Below are positions 18,201-30,013 of a DNA stretch of 64,000 nucleotides, piece by piece (positions within the stretch are counted from its first letter, which is position 1; the number at the start of each line of letters is the position of its first letter). The position numbers and the translations under genes are program-made. The stretch is from Pleodorina starrii. Taxonomy: Eukaryota; Chlorophyta; Chlorophyceae; Chlamydomonadales; Volvocaceae. The notes below the pieces were generated by a model, which saw only the letters and a list, made by a program, of their open reading frames with translations, was not told where the DNA came from and made no database searches. The stretch is taken from NCBI GenBank assembly GCA_030267565.1, contig BRXU01000014.1:496001-560000 (forward strand). The letters run 5' to 3'.

Positions 18201-21200
18201 GCCTATTGGTTGGCCTATGGGCCGGCCTATGGGTCGGCCTATGGGTCGGCCTACGGGTCGGCTTACGGGTCGGCCTATGGGCCGACCTATGGGTCGGCCT
18301 ATGGGTCGGCCTATGGGTCGGCCTACGGGTCGGCCTATGCGTCGGCCCATGGGTCGGCCGATGGGCCGGCCGATGGGCCGGCCTATGGGCCGGCCTTTGG
18401 GTCGGCCTATGGGTCGGCCTATGGGCCGGCCTATGGGTCGGCCTACGGGTCGGCCTATGGGTCGGCCCATGGGTCGGACTACGGGTCGGCCTATGGGTGG
18501 GGCTATGGGTTGGCCTATGGGTCGGCCTACGGGTCGGCTTATGGGTCGTCCTACGGGTTGGGGTGCGAGTCGGCCTATGGGTCGGCCTACGGGTCGGCCT
18601 ACGGGTCGGCCTATGGGCCGGCCTATGGGTCGGCCTTTAGGCCGGCCTATGGGCCGGCCTATGGGCCGGCCTTTGGGTTGGCCTATGGCTCGGCCTATGG
18701 GTCAGCCTATGGGTCCGCCAACGGGTCGGTTTATGGGTCGGCCTATAGGTCAGCCTACGGGTCGGTTTATGGGCCGGCCTATGGGCCGGCCTATGAGCCG
18801 GCCTATAGGTCGGCCTACGGGTGAGCTTACGGGTCGGCCTATGGGTCGGCCTGTGGGTCGACCTACCGGTCGGCCTATGGGTCGGCCTATGGGTCGGCCT
18901 ATGGGTCGGCCTATGGGCCGGCCTATGGTCCGGCCAATGAGTCGGCCTATGGGTCGGCCTGTGGGTCGGCCTATGGGCCGGCCTATGGGTCGGCCTATGG
19001 GTCGGCCTGTGGGTCGGCTTATGGGCCGGCCTATGGGCCGGCCTATGGGTCGGCCTATGGGTCGGCCTATGGGTCGGCCTATGGGTCGGCCTTTGGGCCG
19101 GCCTGTCGGCCGGCGTGTGGGCCGGCATATGGGCCGGCCTATGGGTCGGACTATGGGCCGGCCTATGGGCCGGCCTATGGGTCGGCCTATGGGTCGGCCG
19201 ATGGTTCGACCTATGGGCCTGCCTACGGGTCGGCCTATGGGTCGGCCTATGGGTTGGCCGATGGGTTGGCCGATGGGTCGACCTATGGGCCGGCCTATGG
19301 GTCGGCCAATGGGTCGGCCGATGGGCCAGCGTGTGGCCCGGCCTATGGGCCGGCTTGTGGGCCGGCCTATGGGCCGGCCTATGGGCCGGCCTATGGGCCG
19401 GCATACGGGTCGGCCTATGGGTCGGCCTATGGGCCGGCCCATGGGCCGGCCGATGGGTTGGCCGATGGGTTGGCCGATGGGTCGACCTATGGGCCGGCCT
19501 ATGGGTCGGCCTATGGGCCGGCTTGTGGGCCGGCCTATGGGCCGACCTATGGGCCGGCATACGGGTCGGCCTATGGGTCGGCCTATGGGCCGGCCCATGG
19601 GCCGGCCGATGGATTGGCCGATGGGTTGGCCTATGGGTCGGCCTATGGGTCGACCTATGGGTCGGCCTATGGGTCGGCCTATGGGTCGACCTATGGGTCG
19701 GACGATGGGCCGGCCTATGGGCCGGCCTATGGGTCGGCCTACGGGTCGGCCTATGGGTCCGCCTATGGGTCGGCCTGTGGGCCGGCCTACGGGTCGGCCT
19801 ATGGGCCAGCCTATGGGCCGGCCTATGGGCCAGCCTATGGGTCGGCCGATGGGCCGGCCGATGGATTGGCCGATGGGTTGGCCGATGGGTCGACCTATGG
19901 GCCGGCCTATGGGTCGGCCTATGAGTCGGCCTATGGGTCGGCCGATGGGTTGGCCTATGGGTCGGCCTATGGGTCGGCCTATGAGTCGGCCTATGGGTCG
20001 GCCGATGAGTTGGCCTATGGGTCGGCCTGTGGGTCGACCTACGGGTCGGCCTATGGGTCGGCCTATGGGTCGGCCTATGGGCCGGCATACGGGTCGGCCT
20101 ATGGGTCGGCCTATGGGCCGACCCATGGGCCGGCCGATGGGTTGGCCGATGGGTTGGCCTATGGGTCGGCCTATGGGTCGGCCTATGGGTCGGCCTATGG
20201 GTCGGCCTATGGGTCGGCCTATGGGCCGGCCTATGGGTCGGCCTATGGGTCGGCCTATGGGCCGGCCGCTGGGCCGGCCTATGGGTCGGCCTGTGGGTCG
20301 GCCTATGGGCCGGCCGATGGGCCGGCCTATGGGTCGGCCTATGGGTCGGCCGATGAGCCGGCCTCAGGTCCGGCCAATGGGTCGGCCTGTGGATCGGCCT
20401 GTGGGTCGACCGATGGGCCGGCCTATGGGCCGGCCTAAGGGCCGGCCCATGGGTCGGCCTATGGGCCGGCCGATGGGCCGGCCGATGGGTTGGCCGATGG
20501 GTTGGCCGATGGGTCGACCTATGGGCCGGCCTATGGGTCGGCCTATGGGTCGGCCTATGGGTCGGCCTATGGGTCGGCCGATGGGTCGGCCTATGGGCCG
20601 GCCTGTGGGTCGGCCTACGGGTCGGCCTATGGGTCGGACTATGGGTCGGGCTATGGGTCGACCTATGGGCCGGCCTACGGGTCGGCCGATGGGCCAGCCT
20701 ATGGGCTGGCCTATTGGCCAGCCTATGGGCCGGCCTATGGGCCAGCCTATGGGCCGGCCTATGGGTCGGCCTATGGGTCGGCCTATGGGTCGGCCGATGG
20801 GCCGGCCTATAGGCCGGCCTATGGGCCGGCCTATGGGTCGGCCTATGGGCCGGCCGATGAGTCGGCCTATGGGTCGGCCTGTGGGTCGGCCTATGGGCCG
20901 GCCTATGGGTCGGCCTATGGGTCGGCCTGTGGGTCGGCTTATGGGCCGGCCTATGGGCCGGCCTATGGGTCGGCCTATGGGTCGGCCTATGGGTCGGCCT
21001 ATGGGTCGGCCTTTGGGCCGGCCTGTCGGCCGGCGTGTGGGCAGGCATATGGGCCGGCCTATGGGTCGGACTATGGGCCGGCCTATGGGCCGGCCTATGG
21101 GTCGGCCTATGGGTCGGCCGATGGTTCGACCTATGGGCCTGCCTACGGGTCGGCCTATGGGTCGGCCTATGGGTTGGCCGATGGGTTGGCCGATGGGTCG

Positions 21201-24200
21201 ACCTATGGGCCGGCCTATGGGTCGGCCAATGGGTCGGCCGATGGGCCAGCGTGTGGCCCGGCCTATGGGCCGGCTTGTGGGCCGGCCTATGGGCCGGCCT
21301 ATGGGCCGGCCTATGGGCCGGCCTATGGGCCGGCATACGGGTCGGCCTATGGGTCGGCCTATGGGCCGGCCCATGGGCCGGCCGATGGGTTGGCCGATGG
21401 GTTGGCCGATGGGTCGACCTATGGGCCGGCCTATGGGTCGGCCTATGGGCCGGCTTGTGGGCCGGCCTATGGGCCGACCTATGGGCCGGCATACGGGTCG
21501 GCCTATGGGTCGGCCTATGGGCCGGCCCATGGGCCGGCCGATGGATTGGCCGATGGGTTGGCCTATGGGTCGGCCTATGGGTCGACCTATGGGTCGGCCT
21601 ATGGGTCGGCCTATGGGTCGACCTATGGGTCGGACGATGGGCCGGCCTATGGGCCGGCCTATGGGTCGGCCTACGGGTCGGCCTATGGGTCCGCCTATGG
21701 GTCGGCCTGTGGGCCGGCCTACGGGTCGGCCTATGGGCCAGCCTATGGGCCGGCCTATGGGCCAGCCTATGGGTCGGCCGATGGGCCGGCCGATGGATTG
21801 GCCGATGGGTTGGCCGATGGGTCGACCTATGGGCCGGCCTATGGGTCGGCCTATGAGTCGGCCTATGGGTCGGCCGATGGGTTGGCCTATGGGTCGGCCT
21901 ATGGGTCGGCCTATGAGTCGGCCTATGGGTCGGCCGATGAGTTGGCCTATGGGTCGGCCTGTGGGTCGACCTACGGGCCGGCCTATGGGCCGGCCTATGG
22001 GTCGGCCTATGGGTCGGCCTATGGGCCGGCCGCTGGGCCGGCCTATGGGTCGGCCTGTGGGTCGGCCTATGGGCCGGCCGATGGGCCGGCCTATGGGTCG
22101 GCCTATGGGTCGGCCGATGGGCCGGCCTCAGGTCCGGCCAATGGGTCGGCCTGTGGATCGGCCTGTGGGTCGACCGATGGGCCGGCCTATGGGCCGGCCT
22201 AAGGGCCGGCCCATGGGTCGGCCTATGGGCCGGCCGATGGGCCGGCCGATGGGTTGGCCGATGGGTTGGCCGATGGGTCGACCTATGGGCCGGCCTATGG
22301 GTCGGCCTATGGGTCGGCCTATGGGTCGGCCTATGGGTCGGCCGATGGGTCGGCCTATGGGCCGGCCTGTGGGTCGGCCTACGGGTCGGCCTATGGGTCG
22401 GACTATGGGTCGGGCTATGGGTCGACCTATGGGCCGGCCTACGGGTCGGCCGATGGGCCAGCCTATGGGCTGGCCTATTGGCCAGCCTATGGGCCGGCCT
22501 ATGGGCCAGCCTATGGGCCGGCCTATGGGTCGGCCTATGGGTCGGCCTATGGGTCGGCCGATGGGCCGGCCTATAGGCCGGCCTATGGGCCGGCCGATGG
22601 GCCGGCCGATGGGTTGGCCGATGGGTTGGCCTATGGGTCGGCCTATGGGTCGGCCTATGGGCCGGCCTATGGGTCGGCCTACGGGTCGGCCTATGGGTCG
22701 GCCTACGGGTCGGCTTATGGGTCGGCCTACGGGTTGGGGTGCGAGTCGGCCTATGGGTCGGCTTATGGGGCGGCCTACGGGTCGGCCTACGGGTCGGCCT
22801 ATGGGTTGGGGTGCGAGTCGGCCTATGGGTCGGCCTATGGGGCGGCCTACGGGTCGGCCTACGGGTCGGCCTATGGGCCGGCCTATGGGTCGGCCTTTAG
22901 GCCGGCCTATGGGTCGGCCTATAGGCCGGCCTTTGGGTTGGCCTATGGCTCGGCCTATGGGTCAGCCTATGGGTCCGCCAACGGGTCGGTTTATGGGTCG
23001 GCCTATAGGTCAGCCTACGGGTCGGTTTATGGGCCGGCCTATGGGCCGGCCTATGAGCCGGCCTATAGATCGGCCTACGGGTGAGCTTACGGGTCGGCCT
23101 ATGGGCCGACCTATGGGTCGACCTATGGGTCGGCCTATGGGTCGGCCTATGGGTCGGCCTACAGGTCGGCCTATGGGTCGGCCTATGGGTCGGCCTACGG
23201 TCCGGCCGATGGGCCGGCCTATGGTAGGCCTATGGGTCGGCCTATGGGTCGGCCTATGGGTCGACCTGGTGGTCGGCCTATGGAGCGGCCTATGGGTCGA
23301 CCTATGGGCCGGCCTATGGGTCGGCCTATGGGTCGGCCTATGGGTCGGCCTATGGATCTGCCTGTGGGTCGGCCTATGGGCCGGCCTATGGGTCGGCCTA
23401 TGGGCCGGCCTATGGGCCGGCCTATGGGTCGGCCTACGGGCCTACGGGCCTATGGGTCGGCCTATGGGTCGGCCGATGGGCCGGCCTATGGGTCGTCCTA
23501 TGGGCCGGCCTATGGGTCGGCCTATGGGTCGGCCTTTGGGCCGGCCTATGGGTCGGCGTACGGGTCGGCCTACGGGTCGGCCTATGGGTCGGCCTATGGG
23601 TCGGCCTACGGGTCGGCCTATGGGTGGGCCTATGGGTTGGCCTATGGGTCGGCCTATGGGCCGGCCTATGGGTCGGCCTATGGGTCGGCCTGTGGATCGG
23701 CTTATGGGCCGGCCTATGGGCCGGCCTATGGGTCGGCCTATGGGTCGGCCTATGGGTCGGCCTATGGGTCGGCCTATGGGTCGGCCTATGGGTCGGCCTT
23801 TGGGCCGGCCTATCGGCCGGCGTGTGGGCTGGCCTATGGGCCGGCCTATGGGTCGGCCTATGGGCCGGCCTATGGGTCGGCCTATGGGTCGGCCGATGGT
23901 TCGGCCTATGGGCCTGCCTACGGGTCGGCCTACGGGTCGGCCTATGGGTTGGCCGATGGCTGGGTTGGCCGATGGGTCGACCTATGGGCCGACCTATGGG
24001 TCGGCCTATGGGTTGGCCTATGGGTCGGCTTGTGGGCCGGCCTATGGGCCGGCCTATGGGTCGGCCAATGGGTCGGCCGATGGGCCAGCGTGTGGGCCGG
24101 CCAATGGGCCGGCCGATGGGTCGGCCTATGGGCCGGCTTGTGGGCCGGCCTATGGGCCGGCCTATGGGCCGGCCTATGGGCCGGCCTATGGGCCGGCATT

Positions 24201-27200
24201 CGGGTCGGCCTATGGGTCGGCCTATGGGCCGGCCCATGGGCCGGCCGATGGGTTGGCCGATGGGTTGGCCGATGGGTCGACCTATGGGCCGGCCTATGGG
24301 TCGGCCTATGGGCCGGCTTGTGGGCCGGCCTATGGGCCGACCTATGGGCCGGCATACGGGTCGGCCTATGGGTCGGCCTATGGGCCGGCCCATGGGCCGG
24401 CCGATGGATTGGCCGATGGGTTGGCCTATGGGTCGGCCTATGGGTCGACCTATGGGTCGGCCTATGGGTCGGCCTATGGGTCGGCCTATGGGTCGGCCTA
24501 TGGGTCGGCCGATGGTTCGACCTATGGGCCTGCCTACGGGTCGGCCTATGGGTCGGCCTATGGGTTGGCCGATGGGTTGGCCGATGGGTCGACCTATGGG
24601 CCGGCCTATGGGTCGGCCAATGGGTCGGCCGATGGGCCAGCGTGTGGCCCGGCCTATGGGCCGGCTTGTGGGCCGGCCTATGGGCCGGCCTATGGGCCGG
24701 CCTATGGGCCGGCATACGGGTCGGCCTATGGGTCGGCCTATGGGCCGGCCCATGGGCCGGCCGATGGGTTGGCCGATGGGTTGGCCGATGGGTCGACCTA
24801 TGGGCCGGCCTATGGGTCGGCCTATGGGCCGGCTTGTGGGCCGGCCTATGGGCCGACCTATGGGCCGGCATACGGGTCGGCCTATGGGTCGGCCTATGGG
24901 CCGGCCCATGGGCCGGCCGATGGATTGGCCGATGGGTTGGCCTATGGGTCGGCCTATGGGTCGACCTATGGGTCGGCCTATGGGTCGGCCTATGGGTCGG
25001 CCTATGGGTCGGCCTATGGGTCGGCCGATGGTTCGACCTATGGGCCTGCCTACGGGTCGGCCTATGGGTCGGCCTATGGGTTGGCCGATGGTTTGGCCGA
25101 TGGGTCGACCTATGGGCCGGCCTATGGGTCGGCCAATGGGTCGGCCGATGGGCCAGCGTGTGGCCCGGCCTATGGGCCGGCTTGTGGGCCGGCCTATGGG
25201 CCGGCCTATGGGCCGGCCTATGGGCCGGCATACGGGTCGGCCTATGGGTCGGCCTATGGGCCGGCCGATGGGCCGGCCGATGGGTTGGCTTGTGGGCCGG
25301 CCTATGGGCCGGCCTATGGGCCGGCCTATGGGCCGGCCTATGGGCCGGCCTATGGGCCGGCATTCGGGTCGGCCTATGGGTCGGCCTATGGGCCGGCCCA
25401 TGGGCCGGCCGATGGGTTGGCCGATGGGTTGGCCTATGGGTCGGCCTATGGGTCGGCCTACGGGTCGGCCTGTGGGTCGACCTACGGGTCGGCCTATGGG
25501 TCGGCCTATGGGCCGGCCTATGGGCCGGCCTATGGGTCGGCCTATGGGCCGGCATACGGGTCGGCCTATGGGTCGGCCTATGGGCCGACCCATGGGCCGG
25601 CCGATGGGTTGGCCGATGGGTTGGCCTATGGGTCGGCCTATGGGTCGGCCTATGGGTCGGCCTATGGGTCGGCCTATGGCCCGGCCGATGGGCCGGCCTA
25701 TGGGTCGGCCTATGGGTCGGCCTATGGGCCGGCCGATGGGCCGGCCTATGGGTCGGCCTGTGGGTCGGCCTATGGGCCGGCCGATGGGCCGGCCTATGGG
25801 TCGGCCTATGGGTCGGCCGATGGGCCGGCCTCAGGTCCGGCCAATGGGTCGGCCTGTGGATCGGCCTGTGGGTCGACCGATGGGCCGGCCTATGGGCCGG
25901 CCTACGGGTCGGCCTATGGGTCGGCCGATGGGCCGGCCTCAGGTCCGGCCAATGGTTCGGCCTGTGGATCGGCCTGTGGGTCGACCGATGGGCCGGCCTA
26001 TGGGCCGGCCAACGGGTCGGCCCATGGGTCGGCCTATGGGCCGGCCGATGGGCCGGCCGATGGGTTGGCCGATGGGTTGGCCGATGGGTCGACCTATGGG
26101 CCGGCCTATGGGTCGGCCTATGTGTCGGCCTATGGGTCGGCCTATGGGTCGGCCGTTGGGTCGGCCTATGGGCCGGCCTGTGGGTCGGCCTACGGGTCGG
26201 CCTATGGGTCGGACTATGGGTCGGCCTATGGGTCGACCTATGGGCCGGCCTACGGGTCGGCCGATGGGCCAGCCTATGGGCCGGCCTATTGGCCAGCCTA
26301 TGGGCCGGCCTATGGGCCAGCCTATGGGCCGGCCTATGGGTCGGCCTATGGGTCGGCCTATGGGTCGGCCGATGGGCCGGCCTATAGGCCGGCCTATGGG
26401 TCGGCCTATGGGTCGGCCTATGGGCCGGCCGATGGGCCGGCCGATGGGTTGGCCGATGGGTTGGCCTATGGGTCGGCCTATGGGTCGGCCTATGGGCCGG
26501 CCTATGGGTCGGCCTACGGGTCGGCCTATGGGTCGGCCCATGGGTCGGACTACGGGTCGGCCTATGGGTGGGCCTATGGGTTGGCCTATGGGTCGGCCTA
26601 CGGGTCGGCTTATGGGTCGGCCTACGGGTTGGGGTGCGAGTCGGCCTATGGGTCGGCCTATGGGTCGGCCTACGGGTCGGCCTACGGGTCGGCCTATGGG
26701 CCGGCCTATGGGTCGGCCTTTAGGCCGGCCTATGGGTCGGCCTATGGGCCGGCCTTTGGGTTGGCCTATGGCTCGGCCTATGGGTCAGCCTATGGGTCCG
26801 CCAACGGGTCGGTTTATGGGTCGGCCTATAGGTCAGCCTACGGGTCGGTTTATGGGCCGGCCTATGGGCCGGCCTATGAGCCGGCCTATAGATCGGCCTA
26901 CGGGTGAGCTTACGGGTCGGCCTATGGGCCGACCTATGGGTCGACCTTTTGGTCGGCCTATGGGTCGGCCTATGGGTCGGCCTACAGGTCGGCCTATGGG
27001 TCGGCCTTTGGGTCGGCCTACGGTCCGGCCGATGGGCCGGCCTATGGTCGGCCTATGGGTCGGCCTATGGGTCGGCCTATGGGTCGACCTGGTGGTCGGC
27101 CTATGGAGCGGCCTATGGGTCGGCCTATGGGCCGGCCTATGGGTCGGCCTATGGGTCGGCCTATGGGTCGGCCTATGGATCTGCCTGTGGGTCGGCCTAT

Positions 27201-29356
27201 GGGCCGGCCTATGGGTCGGCCCATGGGCCGGCCTATGGGCCGGCCTATGGGTCGGCCTACGGGCCTACGGGCCTATGGGTCGGCCTATGGGTCGGCCGAT
27301 GGGCCGGCCTATGGGTCGTCCTATGGGCCGGCCTATGGGTCGGCCTATGGGCCGGCCTATGGGTCGGCGTACGGGTCGGCCTACGGGTCGGCCTATGGGT
27401 CGGCCTATGGGTCGGCCTACGGGTCGGCCTATGGGTGGGCCTATGGGTTGGCCTATGGGTCGGCCTATGGGCCGGCCTATGGGTCGGCCTATGGGTCGGC
27501 CTGTGGATCGGCTTATGGGCCGGCCTATGGGCCGGCCTATGGGTCGGCCTATGGGTCGGCCTATGGGTCGGCCTATGGGTCGGCCTATGGGTCGGCCTTT
27601 GGGCCGGCCTATCGGCCGGCGTGTGGGCTGGCCTATGGGCCGGCCTATGGGTCGGCCTATGGGTCGGCCGATGGTTCAGCCTATGGGCCTGCCTACGGGT
27701 CGGCCTACGGGTCGGCCTATGGGTTGGCCGATGGCTGGGTTGGCCGATGGGTCGACCTATGGGCCGGCCTATGGGTCGGCCTATGGGTTGGCCTATGGGT
27801 CGGCTTGTGGGCCGGCCTATGGGCCGGCCTATGGGTCGGCCAATGGGTGGGCCTATGGGTTGGCCTATGGGTCGGCCGATGGGCCAGCCTATGGGCCGGC
27901 CTATTGGCCAGCCTATGGGCCGGCCTATGGGCCAGCCTATGGGCCGGCCTATGGGTCGGCCTATGGGTCGGCCGATGGGCCGGCCTATTGGCTGGCCTAT
28001 GGGTCGGCCTATGGGTCGGCCTACGGGTCGGCCTATGGGCCGGCCTATGGGTCGGCCGATGGGCCGGCCTATGGGCCGGCCTATGGGTCGGCCTGTGGGT
28101 CGGCCTACGGGTCGGCCTATGGGTCGGCCTATGGGCCGGCCTATGGGTCGGCCGATGGGCCGGCCTATGGGTCGGCCTATGGGCCGGCCTACGGGTCGGC
28201 CTACGGGTCGGCCTATGGGCCGGCCGATGGGTCGGCCTATGGGTCGGCCTATGGGTCGGCCTATGGGTCGGCCTATGGCCCGGCCGATGGGTCGGCCTAT
28301 GGGTCGGCCTATGGCCCGGCCGATGGGCCGGCCTATGGGTCGGCCTATGGGTAGGCCTATGGGCCGGCCTATGGGTCGGCCTATGGGACGGCCTATGGGT
28401 CGACCTACGGGTCGGCCTATGGGCCGGCCGATGGGTCGGCCTATGGGTCGGCCTATGGGCCGGCCTATGGGTCGGCCTATGGCCCGGCCGATGGGCCGGC
28501 CTATGGGTCGGCCTATGGGCCGGCCTATGGGTCGGCCTTTGGGTCGGCCTATGGGTCGGCCTGTGGGTCGGCCTACGGGTCGGCCTATGGGTCGGCCTAT
28601 GGGCCGGCCTATGGGTCGGCCGATGGGCCGGCCTATGGGTCGGCCTATGGGCCGGCCTATGGGCCGGCGTGTGGGCCGGCCTATGGGCCGGCCTGTGGGT
28701 CGGCCTATGGGCCGGCATATGGGCCGGCCGATGGACCGGCCGATGGGTCGGCCTATGGGTCGGCCGATGGGCCGGCCTATGGGCCGGACTATGGTCCGGC
28801 CAATGGGTCGGCCTGTGGGTCAGCCTGTGGGTCGACCGATGGGCCGGCCTGTGGGTCGGCCTATGGGTCGACCGATGGGCCGGCCTATGGGTCGGCCTAT
28901 GGGTCGGCCTACGGGTCGGCCTACGGGTCGGCCTATGGGCCGGCCTATGGGTCGGCCGATGGGTCAGCCTGTGGGTCGACCGATGGGCCGGCCTGTGGGT
29001 CGGCCTATGGGTCGACCGATGGGCCGGCCTATGGGTCGGCCTGTGGGTCAGCCTATGGGTCGGCCTATGGGTCGGCCGATGGGTCGGCCGATGGGCCGGC
29101 ATATGGGCCGGCCGATGGGTCGGCCTATGGGTCGGCCGATGGGTCGGCCTATGGGTCAGCCTGTGGGTCGACCGATGGGTCGGCCTGTGGGTCGGCCTAT
29201 GGGCCGGCCTATGGGTCGGCCTATGGGTCGGCCTATGGGTCGGCCGATGGGTCGGCCTATGGGTCGGCCTATGGGCCGGCCTATGGGACGGCCGATGGGT
29301 CGGCCGATGGGTCGGCCTATGGGCCGGCCTGTGGGTCGGCCTGTGGTTCGGCCTAT
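15242..29356. repeat. 14.1-kb satellite array, 12-bp unit GGCCTATGGGTC
   Basis: The array has about 1,175 near-tandem copies of a 12-mer. Common variants are TATGGGCC, GATGGGTC, TACGGGTC, TGTGGGTC and CATGGGCC, each around the constant GGCC/CGG core. The unit length is a multiple of three and five of six frames lack stops, so the array yields huge nominal frames: MGRP, AYGS and GLWV repeats on plus, PIGR and THRP on minus. Rare indels (near 16284 and 23223, for example) switch frames. Long-range structure exists: a 1,920-bp unit repeats (19.2 and 21.1 kb), a 516-bp unit repeats (24.5 and 25.0 kb), and a rare GGTGAGCTTACGGG landmark recurs at about 16171, 18822, 23082 and 26904. I see no start context, splice pattern or codon signature of a real gene, so I call it satellite DNA. 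Confidence 0.9.
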
Positions 29357-30013
29357 TTTTTTCACGCGCACCCAATTTTGATATGATTACCCGTTGGTCC
29401 TTACAAATGCACAAACGAACGAATGCCATCGGTTGCAGCGGGCTCACCAGTCCCCCCCACCACCACCACACACACATCCCACCTGCCACCCCCTTCTCAC
29501 CAGATGACACTCTCCAGGGCCTCGACACAGAAACACAATCAACGACCCCGAAGCATTATCACCCAAATCAGACACAAACCAACGAGAGCCGGTCACACAT
29601 ACACATATACATAGGAGCGCATTCCCGATCACTGCAGTACGACGCGCCGTCGTACATTTTACCCGTACACACCCGCCACAAGCTCGCGGCCCCCTCATCC
29701 CTCCCTAGCCTCGCACAACGGGACTCCAGGTCTTGCAAACAAACGCGCCGGGGCGACCTCCCCGCTACTGAAGGCGAACTCCCCCCACTTCTGCAGACGG
29801 GAAGGAATCCTCTGATACTACGTCAGCCGTTCACGGGCTCCGGCCTTTACGTGGATCCCCCCCTTGCGGCCCTGCGGCTACCGCCGCCCACACCCACACA
29901 TCTGTCGGGTACCGCTATCCCGCCCCTCCCAACGCATGCCCTGCCGCCGCCGCCGCCGCCGCCTCTTCTCCTTCCCTGGAGCCCAAGCGCCGCTCCTTCC
30001 GGGCTTCAGGGCT
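29357..30013 (-). other. 3' UTR and downstream region of the minus-strand gene
   Basis: Unique sequence between the satellite edge and the stop codon at 30014. It is C-rich with a CCGCCG run near 29942. It holds a TGTAA poly(A) signal at 29401-29405 (minus), so the satellite begins only about 45 bp beyond the likely transcript end. Confidence 0.6.
29401..29405 (-). terminator. Candidate TGTAA polyadenylation signal
   Basis: TTACA on the plus strand is TGTAA on the minus strand, the usual volvocine poly(A) signal. It lies about 610 nt downstream of the stop at 30014, which is within the range of algal 3' UTRs. Confidence 0.5.

Noticed and set aside
17386..26907. A 3,173-codon open frame reading MGRP/AYGS repeats
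   Set aside because: It follows from a stop-free 12-bp satellite; frames on both strands are equally open, frame switches come from indels, and there are no gene signals around it.
15242..29356. CRISPR-like array
   Set aside because: The repeats are contiguous 12-mers with no spacers, in a eukaryotic genome.
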